Assembly (NCBI RefSeq): GCF_006385705.1
Contig: NZ_VFRQ01000005.1
Coordinates: 248,001-312,000 of the forward strand
Source: Pontibacter mangrovi
GTDB lineage: Bacteria; Bacteroidota; Bacteroidia; Cytophagales; Hymenobacteraceae
Direction: 5' to 3'
DNA: 64,000 nucleotides
Positions 16,829 through 25,043 of the stretch are shown piece after piece. The notes below the pieces were generated by a model that saw only the letters and a list, made by a program, of their open reading frames with translations, made no database searches and was not told the DNA's origin. Each line of letters starts with the position of its first letter. Within the stretch, counting starts at the first letter, position 1. A program made the translations under genes and the position numbers.

Positions 16829-16865
16829 AGAAGCCCCGCTGGCAGTTGCTGGCGGGGCTTCTTAC
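16829..16865 (+). terminator. Intrinsic terminator of the OmpA/TSP3 gene
   Basis: GAAGCCCCGC (16830-16839) and GCGGGGCTTC (16852-16861) form a 10-bp stem with a 12-nt loop, followed by TTACTTT. Confidence 0.8.
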
Positions 16866-16888
16866 TTTCTAGGCCAATGTATAAGTAT

Positions 16889-16918
16889 AATACCAACATC
16901 AGTAATACCAACATCAGT
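16889..16918. repeat. Perfect tandem duplication of a 15-mer
   Basis: AATACCAACATCAGT occurs twice with no gap (16889-16903 and 16904-16918), in a non-coding spacer. It looks like a recent slippage or small duplication event. Confidence 0.8.
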
Positions 16919-16956
16919 TGAACTGCGCGCGCCATAACTTCTTAGCCTTCTGATAA

Positions 16957-16988
16957 ATTCCCCTCCTGGTAGAGGTTAGGGGTGGGGT
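16957..16988. repeat. Dispersed G/C-rich intergenic box, single arm
   Basis: ATTCCCCTCCTGG...AGGTTAGGGGTGGGG matches the right arm of the larger inverted repeat at 45487-45568, so this is a second, shorter copy of the same intergenic repeat family. Confidence 0.65.
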
Positions 16989-17161
16989 CAGGAAGCAGGT
17001 AAACTGGCAATAGCTTCAAGCGCACGATCATTTTATAAGTATGAGTAGTATGACCAAGCTTGTCTCCGGCGGATACCATACTTTACGGCAGTTCCTAATC
17101 CCTTTACAAGGCACCTGCAAGGCCAAACAACGGCCTGTCCTTCAAGGTAAGCAGCTAAAGC

Positions 17162-17195
17162 AAAAAGCCGCTCTAAACTGATAGAGCGGCTTTTT
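17162..17195. terminator. Intrinsic terminator of pyrR-pyrB
   Basis: AAAAAGCCGCTCTA (17162-17175) and TAGAGCGGCTTTTT (17182-17195) form a 14-bp stem with a 6-nt loop. It works for the minus-strand pyr operon and could also stop plus-strand readthrough. Confidence 0.85.
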
Positions 17196-17217
17196 GATGT
17201 TGGGGAAGTATATGCTT

Positions 17218-18141
17218 CTATCCTCGCTGGGCCAGCAAGTATAAAACCGCCATCCGTATGGCCACCCCGTTTTCTACCTGGTTCAGGATGATGGAATGGT
17301 GCGAGTCGGCGGCATCGGAGCTGAGTTCCACGCCGCGGTTTATCGGGCCTGGGTGCATCAGCACGATTTCCTTGTTCAGGCTGTCCAGCATCTTTTTGTC
17401 GATGCCATAGTATAGTGTGTACTCGCGCAGCGACGGGAAGTACTTCATTTGTTGGCGCTCCAGCTGTATGCGCAGCACGTTGGCCACATCGCACCACTCC
17501 AAGGCCTTGCGCACGTTCGTTTCCACCTTCACGCCCAACTGCTGGATATACTTTGGCAGCAGCGTGATCGGACCGCACACCATCACCTCGGCCCCCTGCT
17601 TCTGCAGTGCAAAGATGTTTGACAGTGCCACCCGCGAGTGCAGGATATCTCCGATGATCACCACTTTTTTGCCAGCTACCTCGCCTAGTCTCTCCCTTAT
17701 AGAAAAAGAGTCGAGCAGAGCCTGGGTTGGGTGCTCGTGGGTGCCGTCGCCGGCGTTTACGATGTTGGCCGGGATGTGCTTGCTCAGGAAGTGCGGTGCC
17801 CCGGGGCTGGAGTGGCGCATCACAATCATATCCACCTTCATGGCCAGGATGTTGTTGACCGTATCCAGCAGGGTTTCGCCTTTTTTTACCGAGCTGCCGC
17901 TGCTGCTGAAGTTGATCACGTCGGCAGAGAGGCGCTTTTCGGCCAGCTCAAAAGAGAGGCGCGTGCGCGTGGAGTTCTCGAAAAATACGTTGGCGATGGT
18001 GATGTCGCGCAGCGAAGGCACTTTCTTAATCGGCCTGTTCAGTACATCCTTAAAATTATCAGCAGTCTCAAAAATGAGCTGGATGTCTTGGGGGGTGATG
18101 TCTTTGATACCTAACAGGTGCCTGACGCTGAGCTCTTGCAT
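17218..18141 (-). CDS. pyrB: Aspartate carbamoyltransferase catalytic subunit
   Basis: This 307-residue cytosolic enzyme catalyses the committed step of pyrimidine synthesis (carbamoyl phosphate plus aspartate). Diagnostic motifs: FFENSTRTRLSFE (carbamoyl-phosphate binding, about residues 53-65), MRHSSPG (about 107-113), HEHPTQALLD (about 134-143), GDILHSRVALSN and HPGPINRGVEL near the C terminus. It lies 12 bp downstream of pyrR and is transcribed with it. No pyrI regulatory subunit is present nearby. Terminated at 17162-17195. Confidence 0.96.
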   Translation of the reverse strand: MQELSVRHLLGIKDITPQDIQLIFETADNFKDVLNRPIKKVPSLRDITIANVFFENSTRTRLSFELAEKRLSADVINFSSSGSSVKKGETLLDTVNNILAMKVDMIVMRHSSPGAPHFLSKHIPANIVNAGDGTHEHPTQALLDSFSIRERLGEVAGKKVVIIGDILHSRVALSNIFALQKQGAEVMVCGPITLLPKYIQQLGVKVETNVRKALEWCDVANVLRIQLERQQMKYFPSLREYTLYYGIDKKMLDSLNKEIVLMHPGPINRGVELSSDAADSHHSIILNQVENGVAIRMAVLYLLAQRG

Positions 18142-18153
18142 GTATGAGATAGT

Positions 18154-18702
18154 TTATTCGTCGGTTTTTGTAACTAGCCAGATGGCGTCCTCCTCGGCCT
18201 GCTGCTCCTTCCACTCCACCAGCACCCGCTGGCTTAGCAGCGAGTTTACCTGCCGGCCCACATAGGTAGGCTGTATGGGCAGGTGGCGCGTGTAGAGGCG
18301 GTCTACGAGCACCAGCAGCTCCACGCTGGCCGGGCGGCCATAGGCAATCATGGCGTCCAGGGCGGCCCTTACAGAGCGGCCCGTGTACAGCACGTCATCC
18401 ACCAGGATCACTTTCTTGCCCTCTACCAGAAAATCGATTTTTGTGGCGTTTGCGGCAATAGGCGTGTCGCGGCGGCGGAAGTCGTCGCGGTGGAAAGTGG
18501 TGTCGAGGAGGCCGGTGGGTACCTGCTTGCCAAGTATGCTGGCCAGGGTGCGCTGGATGCGCTGCGCCACATACTTGCCGCGCGGCTGCAAGCCCAGGAT
18601 CACAGAATCAGAAAAGTCGCCATGGTTCTCGATAAGCTGGTGGCACAGGCGCATCACCATGATCTCGAGCAGTTGGTGGTTTACGATGAGTCTTTTCTGC
18701 AT
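18154..18702 (-). CDS. pyrR: PyrR bifunctional pyrimidine regulator / uracil phosphoribosyltransferase
   Basis: A 182-residue protein from the ATG at 18702 (MQKRLIVNHQLLEIMVMRLC). An in-frame extension upstream would start inside the promoter. It has ILGLQPRGKYVAQRI and the PRPP-binding loop VILVDDVLYTGRSVRAALDA, hallmarks of PyrR-type phosphoribosyltransferases. In Bacillus, PyrR attenuates pyr transcripts. Here no attenuator was recognised, because the leader is only about 10 nt if the -7 box at 18721-18728 is used, so regulation may differ. It is first gene of pyrR-pyrB. Confidence 0.92.
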   Translation of the reverse strand: MQKRLIVNHQLLEIMVMRLCHQLIENHGDFSDSVILGLQPRGKYVAQRIQRTLASILGKQVPTGLLDTTFHRDDFRRRDTPIAANATKIDFLVEGKKVILVDDVLYTGRSVRAALDAMIAYGRPASVELLVLVDRLYTRHLPIQPTYVGRQVNSLLSQRVLVEWKEQQAEEDAIWLVTKTDE

Positions 18703-18720
18703 AGCCGTGATAATTACATG

Positions 18721-18728
18721 CAAATATA
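18721..18728 (-). promoter_or_regulatory. -7 promoter box for pyrR-pyrB
   Basis: Reads TATATTTG on the minus strand, a full match to the Bacteroidota -7 consensus TAnnTTTG. It lies about 19 bp before the pyrR ATG at 18702, giving a very short leader. No clear -33 TTG/TTTG at the usual spacing was found. Confidence 0.55.
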
Positions 18729-18749
18729 GAAAGGATTAAGAGAGATGGA

Positions 18750-18811
18750 AAGTTAGAAAGTTAAAGAGTTACAAAGTTAGAAAGTTGTAGAGACGCAATA
18801 CTTTGCGTCTT
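18750..18811. repeat. Short intergenic repeat tract with a 8-bp hairpin
   Basis: A tract of GTTAGAAAGTT-type units (18750-18787) is followed by a hairpin with arms AGACGCAA (18791-18798) and TTGCGTCT (18803-18810). A related tract, GAGTTAAAGAGTTAGAAAGTT, recurs at 21031-21051 upstream of the EVE gene. These look like remnants of a small dispersed element. Confidence 0.55.
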
Positions 18812-18942
18812 ATAGTTAGAAAGTCAGTAAATTCTGAATGTTTAATTGTTAAATGGCTGTATGGTTAAGCGGGTAGGGAGGATTGCAGCAAAACAATCCT
18901 GGTGATAAAATCTGAGCCACGCAGGCATTCAACAATCAACCA

Positions 18943-20430
18943 TTAAAAAGTAATCTTGTTGATGTAGAACACTGTGCGAACATCCCCGCGGCCTCTTATC
19001 CGCTGAAAGCCAAAAGCGGCCATGTGGTTGCCGTACCAACGGATGATGCCGGGAGTTTGCGTGAACAGGATCTTCTCGTTTTCCTCGTAAGGCTGCAGTT
19101 CCAGCTCCTGCCTCTCCTGGTCACGGTCATACCGCACATCGTCCATCACCTGATAGAATATACTGCTGTCGTCAGGGTAGGCCATCACCATGCGCCCATC
19201 GGGCAGGGCCTGCGCTTCCACGGCCGGGGCCACGATATAGGTGGTGAGGCCGGCGAGCGGGAACGTGTTGTCCCAGAGCAGGGTGCCGTTTTTGTCGAAG
19301 CCCAGCGCCACGGCGTGGGTGCGTTTAATGCCGCGCGGCATCTTATGATGCTCGCCGTCAATGTCCAGGGCCGTGTGGCGCTCCTGGGGGTTGTCGTACT
19401 GCAGGTAGTATGCCTCGGCAACCAGCACATAGCCATAGGAGGTCGGGAGAAGGTCGTGCAGCAGCAGGCGGTAGTTCATACCCTTGCTGCGGCCAGACTC
19501 CAGGCGCTTCTCTTCGCGGCGGCGGGTGCGGGCCTCGCGGCGGGGCTTCATGTATTTCAGGAAATTGCGCAGCTGCAGCAGGTTGTAGAAGTTGCCAGTG
19601 ACCACCCTAGAGGCGAGAGGCGCTGCAAAAAATCCCTGGGCATAGCGCAGGTCGCGGGTGCCGTAGGTGCCAAGCAGCAGCTTTTCGGTAGAGTCGCCGG
19701 GGGTGATCTCGGCATTTAGCAGACTAGTGCCCTCTTTCTGAAGCACAAAATAATTGTTGAGCAGCTCTCCGTCGGCATCAAAGCTTTTTACCTGTAGCCG
19801 GGATACCCGCCCGTTAGACTCTGAGATCACAGCGTCTACACGGCCGTAGTCAGCATCGGTCAGCAGGTCGGCAAAGGAAGACTGCTCGCCGTAGATAGAA
19901 GGCAGCGGCTTATACTCACCGGTTTGGGGGTTGAGGTGCAGCAGCATGGGCTTGCCGTCTTTGCGGTTGCGGCCAATGATGAAGAACTTGCCGTTCAGTA
20001 CGTTGTACTCATAGATGTCCTCCAGTTGCTCCAGCTCAAACTGCTTGTGCCAGGTGCTGCCGGTGCGGTGGTCCAGGCGCACAAAAGTATACTCCCGCAG
20101 GTTATCCCGCCCAAAAACCATGTAAGTATAGGGGGCGCTGTTGTAGTAGCGGAGGTAGTCGTTGTCGGCGGCAATGTCCACGGTGTCGGACCATACTTCC
20201 TCTAACTGGCTGTTATACTTCGTGAAGTAAAACATAGACTCTGTCTCCCAGGCGTTGCTGAGCTTGTGGTAGACCAGCAGGCTACTGTCGGGGAGGGCAA
20301 TAACGGACACTTCGGTATTTTCCGGTTCCAGGGGGAGCTCCAGGCGCAGTGGCTGTGCAGGCTTTTGCGCCAGCAGAGGCACAGCAACACCAACAAAAAA
20401 CACCAGGAGCAGGAAGCGGACGTGTAGCAT
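18943..20430 (-). CDS. Secreted protein of unknown function
   Basis: This 495-residue protein has a Sec signal peptide (MLHVRFLLLVFFVGVAVPLLAQ). The mature part has many short beta-rich repeats with Asp/Gly turns (for example YTFVRLDHRTGSTWHKQF, FFIIGRNRKDGKPMLLHLNPQTGEYKPLPS, ALGFDKNGTLLWDNTF), suggesting a beta-propeller. A basic insert lies near residues 293-315 (KPRREARTRRREEKRLESGRSKG). No catalytic motif or family was recognised. It is monocistronic, and both neighbours are also minus strand but far away. Confidence 0.6.
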   Translation of the reverse strand: MLHVRFLLLVFFVGVAVPLLAQKPAQPLRLELPLEPENTEVSVIALPDSSLLVYHKLSNAWETESMFYFTKYNSQLEEVWSDTVDIAADNDYLRYYNSAPYTYMVFGRDNLREYTFVRLDHRTGSTWHKQFELEQLEDIYEYNVLNGKFFIIGRNRKDGKPMLLHLNPQTGEYKPLPSIYGEQSSFADLLTDADYGRVDAVISESNGRVSRLQVKSFDADGELLNNYFVLQKEGTSLLNAEITPGDSTEKLLLGTYGTRDLRYAQGFFAAPLASRVVTGNFYNLLQLRNFLKYMKPRREARTRRREEKRLESGRSKGMNYRLLLHDLLPTSYGYVLVAEAYYLQYDNPQERHTALDIDGEHHKMPRGIKRTHAVALGFDKNGTLLWDNTFPLAGLTTYIVAPAVEAQALPDGRMVMAYPDDSSIFYQVMDDVRYDRDQERQELELQPYEENEKILFTQTPGIIRWYGNHMAAFGFQRIRGRGDVRTVFYINKITF

Positions 20431-20603
20431 AAGGCAAGGGTATAAATGCTATAAGTTGCAGGAAAAGTATAAGAAAGAGCAGCTACTGCATTTTACTGCA
20501 AATAGCGGCTCTTCGTTGTTCAGGAAGTATATTTTTACGCGTTGCCTCCGACAAAGCGCAGCTGCCCGTTAACAGCCGTGCACCGGTCAGGTTACGCTAT
20601 ACT

Positions 20604-21014
20604 TTAGTTTCCCAATGCCAGCAGGATGTCGAACTCCTCGGCCTTTAGCGGCATCACCGAGAGGCGCGACTGGCGCAGCAGTGCAATGTCCTGCAGGCGC
20701 TCGTCCTTTTTTATCTGCTCCAGCGTTACCGGCTCTTTAAAATCACGGAAAGGCACCAGGTCCACTACCACCCATTTGCCCTTGTCGTCTTTAGCGGTTG
20801 GGTCGGGGTAGGCAGCTTTGTCTACCTTGGCGATGCCCACGATAGCTTTTTCGGATACGCTGTGGTAGAATAGCACCAGGTCGCCGGGCTGCATCTGCTG
20901 CATGTTGTTGCGGGCTTGGTAATTGCGCACGCCGTCCCACATGGTGCGGCCGTCTTTTACCAGGTCGGCCCATGAGTATGTTTCAGGTTCTGATTTCACT
21001 AACCAGTGTTGCAT
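20604..21014 (-). CDS. EVE-domain protein
   Basis: This 136-residue protein is a single EVE (PUA-like) domain: it starts MQHWLVKSEPETYSWADL, has MWDGVRNYQARNNM (about 25-38), GDLVLFYHS (about 44-52) and VGIAKVDKAAYPDPTA. EVE domains bind modified cytosine or adenine in DNA or RNA. Standalone bacterial members have an unknown cellular role. Length is typical. It is likely monocistronic, with a repeat-containing spacer on its upstream side. Confidence 0.9.
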   Translation of the reverse strand: MQHWLVKSEPETYSWADLVKDGRTMWDGVRNYQARNNMQQMQPGDLVLFYHSVSEKAIVGIAKVDKAAYPDPTAKDDKGKWVVVDLVPFRDFKEPVTLEQIKKDERLQDIALLRQSRLSVMPLKAEEFDILLALGN

Positions 21015-21030
21015 TGTTGTAAGGGTGAAG

Positions 21031-21053
21031 GAGTTAAAGAGTTAGAAAGTTTG
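21031..21053. repeat. Second copy of the GTTAAAGAGTTAGAAAGTT tract
   Basis: Located just upstream of the EVE gene start. It shares a 20-bp core with the tract at 18750-18787. Its presence twice within 2.3 kb suggests a family of short intergenic repeats. Confidence 0.5.
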
Positions 21054-21166
21054 GGAGACATACATGCGCTACGGAAAGCATCAGCAGAAAAGCTCTGACC
21101 AGCCCTCTGCTGTTGTAAGAAAGGCTTTCGAATGTTTTCATCGTCGGCTAAAAGTATGGCGGCGCG

Positions 21167-21589
21167 TTAGTTTTTGTTTATCGTGATCTTTTGCCTGCTG
21201 CGGTGGCGTTGGTAGCGGGCAAGGTCGTCGGCAATAAGGGGTAGCAGCAAACCGCTCAGCAAGCCGGCCCAGAAGGAGTCCAGCACATGCGCCATCAAAA
21301 GTATAAAAATGAGCGCTTGCAGGCCTGCCTTAAAGTATAGCTTTTGGTCTCTGCCCAGGCTGTGGTAAGCTTTAAGTACACCGGTTTTCCTGTGGCCGGA
21401 AAAAAAAGAGCGCTTGCAGAACCGCTGTGCCTCCAGCTCGAACTGCACCAGGAGCACCCCCAGCACCAACCCCCCGAAAAAACTGATGAACAGATCGGCT
21501 ACCGCAAGCACCATGAACAGCAGAAGCAGCAGCATGGCCGTCCTGGTCCGCGACGATTTTGAAAGCTTCTCATAGTTCAGCATAAGCAC
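21167..21589 (-). CDS. Small membrane protein of unknown function
   Basis: This 140-residue protein has two hydrophobic hairpins: about residues 17-47 (LLLLLFMVLAVADLFISFFGGLVLGVLL) and about 88-118. Basic loops and a basic tail (RYQRHRSRQK) suggest inner-membrane location with cytosolic ends. No family recognised. Three AAGTATA-type heptamers lie in or just beside the gene. Confidence 0.5.
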   Translation of the reverse strand: MLMLNYEKLSKSSRTRTAMLLLLLFMVLAVADLFISFFGGLVLGVLLVQFELEAQRFCKRSFFSGHRKTGVLKAYHSLGRDQKLYFKAGLQALIFILLMAHVLDSFWAGLLSGLLLPLIADDLARYQRHRSRQKITINKN

Positions 21590-21673
21590 GCTGTTTGGTA
21601 AAGTGATGGTGCTGGCCAGCCAAATGGAATGTTCCTATAGGTATACTTCCAAAGTATGGCCAGCGTTCAGAAT

Positions 21674-22066
21674 TTATTCTATCCGTTTTACTTTCAGTAA
21701 GTCATCTTTTAGTTGGATCACCTGGATGCGATACGCTACCGGCGGGTTGCTGCCTTCCGGCATCCGGATCTGCACCAGGCCCTTTTCCAGCTGCTCCCAC
21801 TCGCCGGTTTCTTCCTGCAGGCCGTCGGCAGGAGCAATTTCGTAGCGCTTAAAAACGCCGCCCGGCTCCAGGCTAAAGCCCGTTCGGCCACGGGAAGCCG
21901 GAAAATCATAGGTGTTGGGGCGGTATACCCAAAGGCCCTCCGCGTCTTCCTCAAAAGAGTGCAGCCATACTTTCCCGGCCAGCTGCGCCGCCACCTTATC
22001 GTTTTTCTTGCACGTAACAGCCATAAAAATCAGGCACAGCAGGCAAAGTACTGACGTATATCTCAT
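21674..22066 (-). CDS. Putative small lipoprotein
   Basis: This 130-residue protein has an N-terminal hydrophobic segment (MRYTSVLCLLCLIFMAVTC) ending at a Cys19 that could be lipidated, although AVTC is not a strict lipobox. The rest is a compact beta-rich domain (GKVWLHSFEEDAEGLWVYRPNTYDFP, GFSLEPGGVFKRYEIAP), resembling small lipocalin-like or META-like Bacteroidota proteins, without a firm match. Function unknown. Monocistronic. Confidence 0.5.
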   Translation of the reverse strand: MRYTSVLCLLCLIFMAVTCKKNDKVAAQLAGKVWLHSFEEDAEGLWVYRPNTYDFPASRGRTGFSLEPGGVFKRYEIAPADGLQEETGEWEQLEKGLVQIRMPEGSNPPVAYRIQVIQLKDDLLKVKRIE

Positions 22067-22208
22067 GGGTAATGTATCCGTTTTATGTAAGCAATATAGG
22101 CAATTGCAGGCGCATATAGAAGTATAAATATATAAGTGCCGGAGGCTGAAGCGGTTGCCCGCCTGGCAGGCGGCGGGCGCAGCAGGGCAACGGTTCGGCG
22201 CTATTTGC

Positions 22209-22216
22209 TATCTTTG
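22209..22216 (+). promoter_or_regulatory. -7 promoter box before the PHP/PolX-like gene
   Basis: TATCTTTG, an exact TAnnTTTG match, lies 25 bp upstream of the TTG start codon at 22241. The short leader supports that start. Confidence 0.55.
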
Positions 22217-22240
22217 TAACACATACTCAAGACGCAGGCT

Positions 22241-23944
22241 TTGGAAAACAAGAAGATCATAAAACAGTTTAAGCTGGCAGCCGAGCTCATGGAGCTCCAC
22301 GACGAGAATCCATTTAAAATACGCTCGTACACCAACGCAGTGGGGGCGCTGGAGCTGGTGGAGGAGCCGCTGGAGCAGATGACGCAGGCGCGGCTGGAAA
22401 GTATACAGGGCGTTGGCAAGGGCATCGCATCCAAAATTGTGGAGATAAACGAGAAAGGCTCTTTTGATGACCTGGACCAGATGCTGGAGGTAACACCGAA
22501 CGGGGTGGTGGAGATGCTGCGCATCAAAGGCATCGGGCCAAAGAAAGTGCGCAACCTCTGGAAAGAGTTGGGAGCCGAAACCGTGGAAGAGCTGCTGGAG
22601 GCTTGCGAGCAGGACAAGGTAAGCAAGCTGAAGGGCTTCGGAGCCAAAACGCAGGAAAACATAAAGCAGGCCCTGCTCTTTACGCAGCAGAACCGTGGTA
22701 AACTACTGTATGCTGAGGCCGAACTGGTGGCGGAGCAGCTTTTACAAAGTATAAAATCCGCCGTGCCGGAGGCGCAGGTAGAGTTGGTAGGGGAGATGCG
22801 CCGCCGCATGGAGATCATCACCACGCTGCAGTTTATACTTGCCACCGATACCCCGGCGCAGGCGCACCAGGCGCTGCAAGGTATGGCGGAGCTGCAGGAG
22901 GATGAAAAAGCCTCAGGTCCGTTTGCCTGGCGCGGCTCTTTGGCCGAGAACGGCATGCCAGTGGAGGTGAAGCTGGTATCAACAGAACGCTTTGCCAACG
23001 AGGTTTTGTTGCACTCCTCGGCCCCGGAGCACCTGGCGCAGCTGTTTACGGGCAGCACCAACCTGCTGACGGTGGTGCGCGAGCAGGGCTATACTTCGGA
23101 GGCGGATATCTACAAATCGGCGGGCATGGCTTACGTGGAGCCGGAGCTGCGCGAGGGAACTAATGAGCTGGAACTGGCGCTGCAAAACAAGCTGCCCAAG
23201 CTGCTGGAGCTGTCGGACCTGAAGGGCATCCTGCACAACCACAGCACTTACTCCGATGGCGCCCATACGTTGGAGCAGATGGCCACCTACTGCCGCGACA
23301 TGGGCTATCAGTACCTGGGCATCTCCGACCACAGCAAAACTGCCTCTTATGCCGGCGGCCTGCGCGAGGGTGATGTGCTACGCCAGCAAAAAGAAATCGA
23401 CGAGCTGAACAAGAAACTGGCCCCGTTCAAAATCTTCAAGGGCATTGAGTCGGATATTCTGGGCGATGGCTCGCTGGATTATGACAAGGATATCCTGCAA
23501 ACCTTTGACTTTATTGTGGCCAGCATCCACAGCAGCCTGAACATGGACGAGAAAAAGGCCACTGCACGATTAATCACCGCCATCGAGAACCCTTACACCA
23601 CTATGCTGGGCCACCCCACCGGCCGCCTGCTGCTGCGCCGCGAGGGCTACCCCATCAACCACAAAATGGTGATCGATGCCTGCGCCGCCAACAACGTCAT
23701 CATCGAGATCAACGCCAATCCCTGGCGCCTGGACCTGGACTGGCGCCATGTGCAGTATGCGCTGGAAAAAGGCGTAATGCTAAGTATAAACCCCGACGCC
23801 CATCACACCAACGGCTACGACGACATGAAGTACGGCGTACTGGTTGGCAGAAAAGGAGGCCTCACCAAAGAGATGACTTTCAATGCCAAGCCGCTGGAGG
23901 AAGTGGAGAAGTATTTCAGGGAGCGGAAGGAGAAGATAAAGTAG
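22241..23944 (+). CDS. PHP-domain / PolX-family protein with a degenerate polymerase active site
   Basis: This 567-residue protein, start codon TTG, has the PolX order: N-terminal helix-hairpin-helix region (about 1-150, with SIQGVGKGIASKI and IKGIGPKKVRNL), palm/fingers-like region (about 160-310), C-terminal PHP phosphoesterase (about 325-567). The PHP metal-binding motifs look intact: LHNHSTYSDG (about 329), ISDHSKT, GIESDI, ASIHS, LGHPTGR and NPDAHHT. In the polymerase part the catalytic DxD of the GSxRRxKETxxDxD motif reads GEMRRRMEIITTLQ, so both aspartates are replaced (T and Q), and the third is Glu (PVEVKL). It is probably a 3'-phosphoesterase or exonuclease used in DNA repair, not a polymerase. 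It may be annotated as dnaX-like or polX elsewhere. Confidence 0.88.
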   Translation: MENKKIIKQFKLAAELMELHDENPFKIRSYTNAVGALELVEEPLEQMTQARLESIQGVGKGIASKIVEINEKGSFDDLDQMLEVTPNGVVEMLRIKGIGPKKVRNLWKELGAETVEELLEACEQDKVSKLKGFGAKTQENIKQALLFTQQNRGKLLYAEAELVAEQLLQSIKSAVPEAQVELVGEMRRRMEIITTLQFILATDTPAQAHQALQGMAELQEDEKASGPFAWRGSLAENGMPVEVKLVSTERFANEVLLHSSAPEHLAQLFTGSTNLLTVVREQGYTSEADIYKSAGMAYVEPELREGTNELELALQNKLPKLLELSDLKGILHNHSTYSDGAHTLEQMATYCRDMGYQYLGISDHSKTASYAGGLREGDVLRQQKEIDELNKKLAPFKIFKGIESDILGDGSLDYDKDILQTFDFIVASIHSSLNMDEKKATARLITAIENPYTTMLGHPTGRLLLRREGYPINHKMVIDACAANNVIIEINANPWRLDLDWRHVQYALEKGVMLSINPDAHHTNGYDDMKYGVLVGRKGGLTKEMTFNAKPLEEVEKYFRERKEKIK

Positions 23945-23970
23945 CCGGCAAAGAATAAACTAAAGACATG

Positions 23971-24047
23971 GCGCAAGCGTCCGCTTGTGCCGCTTTTCTT
24001 TTCTGCCACTTTAACGGTAAAATAGTAGCACAAGCGGACGCTTGCGC
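23971..24047. repeat. Perfect 20-bp inverted repeat (dispersed palindromic element)
   Basis: The 20-nt left arm (23971-23990) starts GCGCAAGCG; the right arm (24028-24047) is its exact reverse complement. The spacer is 37 bp. Each arm is itself nearly palindromic (GCrCAAGCG-CGCTTGyGC). It sits between two co-directional genes and could form a hairpin in RNA or act as a mobile palindrome. Confidence 0.8.
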
Positions 24048-24065
24048 TTTACTTGAAAGTATAAC

Positions 24066-25043
24066 ATGCCAAAAATCCTCATACTACGTTTTTCCTCCAT
24101 CGGCGATATTGTGCTGACCACGCCTGTTATCCGCTGCATCAAGCAGCAGGTGCCGGGGGCGGAGGTGCATTACGTTACTAAGAAAGCTTTCCAAAGTATA
24201 GTGGCCAACAACCCTTACGTGGACAAGGTGCATGTGCTGGGCGAGAAGCTGGGCGACCTGGTGCAGGCGCTGAAGGCGGAGAACTTCGATTACGTGGTAG
24301 ACCTGCACAACAACCTGCGCACCCGCGTTATAAAAGCAAGATTGGGCAAGCCGAGCCGCAGCTTCAACAAGCTCAACTATGAGAAGTGGCTGATGGTGAA
24401 CTTCAAGCGCAACCGCCTGCCCGACGTGCACATTGTGCAACGCTACCTGGATGCCGCCGCCGCTTTAGGCGTGAAAGACGATGGCGGTGGCTTGGATTAC
24501 TTTATACCTGCCCAGGACGAAGTGGACGTTCATACCTTGCCGGAAGGCTTTCAGAACGGCTACGTGGCCTTTGCTATCGGTGCGCAGCACTACACCAAGC
24601 GTCTGCCCACCGAGCGGATTATAGAGCTGTGCGAGCGCCTGCAGCAGCCGGTTATACTTTTGGGAGGCAAGGAAGACGCCGCCACCGGCGAAGAAATAGC
24701 CGCTCATTTTTCAGCAAGCAACAAGCAACAAGCAACAATTATCTACAACGCCTGCGGCAAGTATAACCTCCATGGCTCGGCCTCGTTGGTAAGGCAGGCG
24801 ACGCAGGTGGTGAGCCACGACACAGGTCTGATGCACATTGCGGCCGCGTTCCAGAAAGAGATCATCAGCGTGTGGGGCAATACCATTCCGGAGTTTGGCA
24901 TGTACCCGTTCCGGACCAAGTATAAAGTGCTGGAGGTGCAAGGCCTCAGTTGCCGCCCCTGCTCTAAGATCGGTTACAGCAAGTGCCCCAAAGGGCATTT
25001 TAAGTGCATGCGAGATATCTCGTTTGAGGATCTGGAAGTATGA
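24066..25043 (+). CDS. GT9-family glycosyltransferase (heptosyltransferase-like)
   Basis: This 325-residue protein starts MPKILILRFSSIGDIVLTTPVIRCIKQ, typical of GT9 enzymes. It has VVDLHNNLRTRVI (about 79-91), a C-terminal sugar-nucleotide site with VVSHDTGLMHIAAAFQKEIISVWG (about 247-270), and a Cys-rich tail (LSCRPCSKIGYSKCPKGHFKC) common in the family. It probably builds the lipopolysaccharide inner core. Its stop overlaps the next gene's ATG by 4 nt (ATGA). Confidence 0.9.
   Translation: MPKILILRFSSIGDIVLTTPVIRCIKQQVPGAEVHYVTKKAFQSIVANNPYVDKVHVLGEKLGDLVQALKAENFDYVVDLHNNLRTRVIKARLGKPSRSFNKLNYEKWLMVNFKRNRLPDVHIVQRYLDAAAALGVKDDGGGLDYFIPAQDEVDVHTLPEGFQNGYVAFAIGAQHYTKRLPTERIIELCERLQQPVILLGGKEDAATGEEIAAHFSASNKQQATIIYNACGKYNLHGSASLVRQATQVVSHDTGLMHIAAAFQKEIISVWGNTIPEFGMYPFRTKYKVLEVQGLSCRPCSKIGYSKCPKGHFKCMRDISFEDLEV

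Larger units (their letters stand above)
16809..17217. other. Gene-free spacer with terminators and repeats
   Basis: This 409-bp spacer between convergent genes contains an OmpA terminator (16829-16865), a perfect tandem duplication of 15 bp (16889-16918), a dispersed G/C-rich box (16957-16988) and the pyrB terminator (17162-17195). No ORF with coding character was found. Confidence 0.6.

Noticed and set aside
17033-17578. 181-codon minus-strand frame overlapping the end of pyrB
   Set aside because: It lies in another frame over pyrB and its terminator; the pyrB frame is unambiguous.
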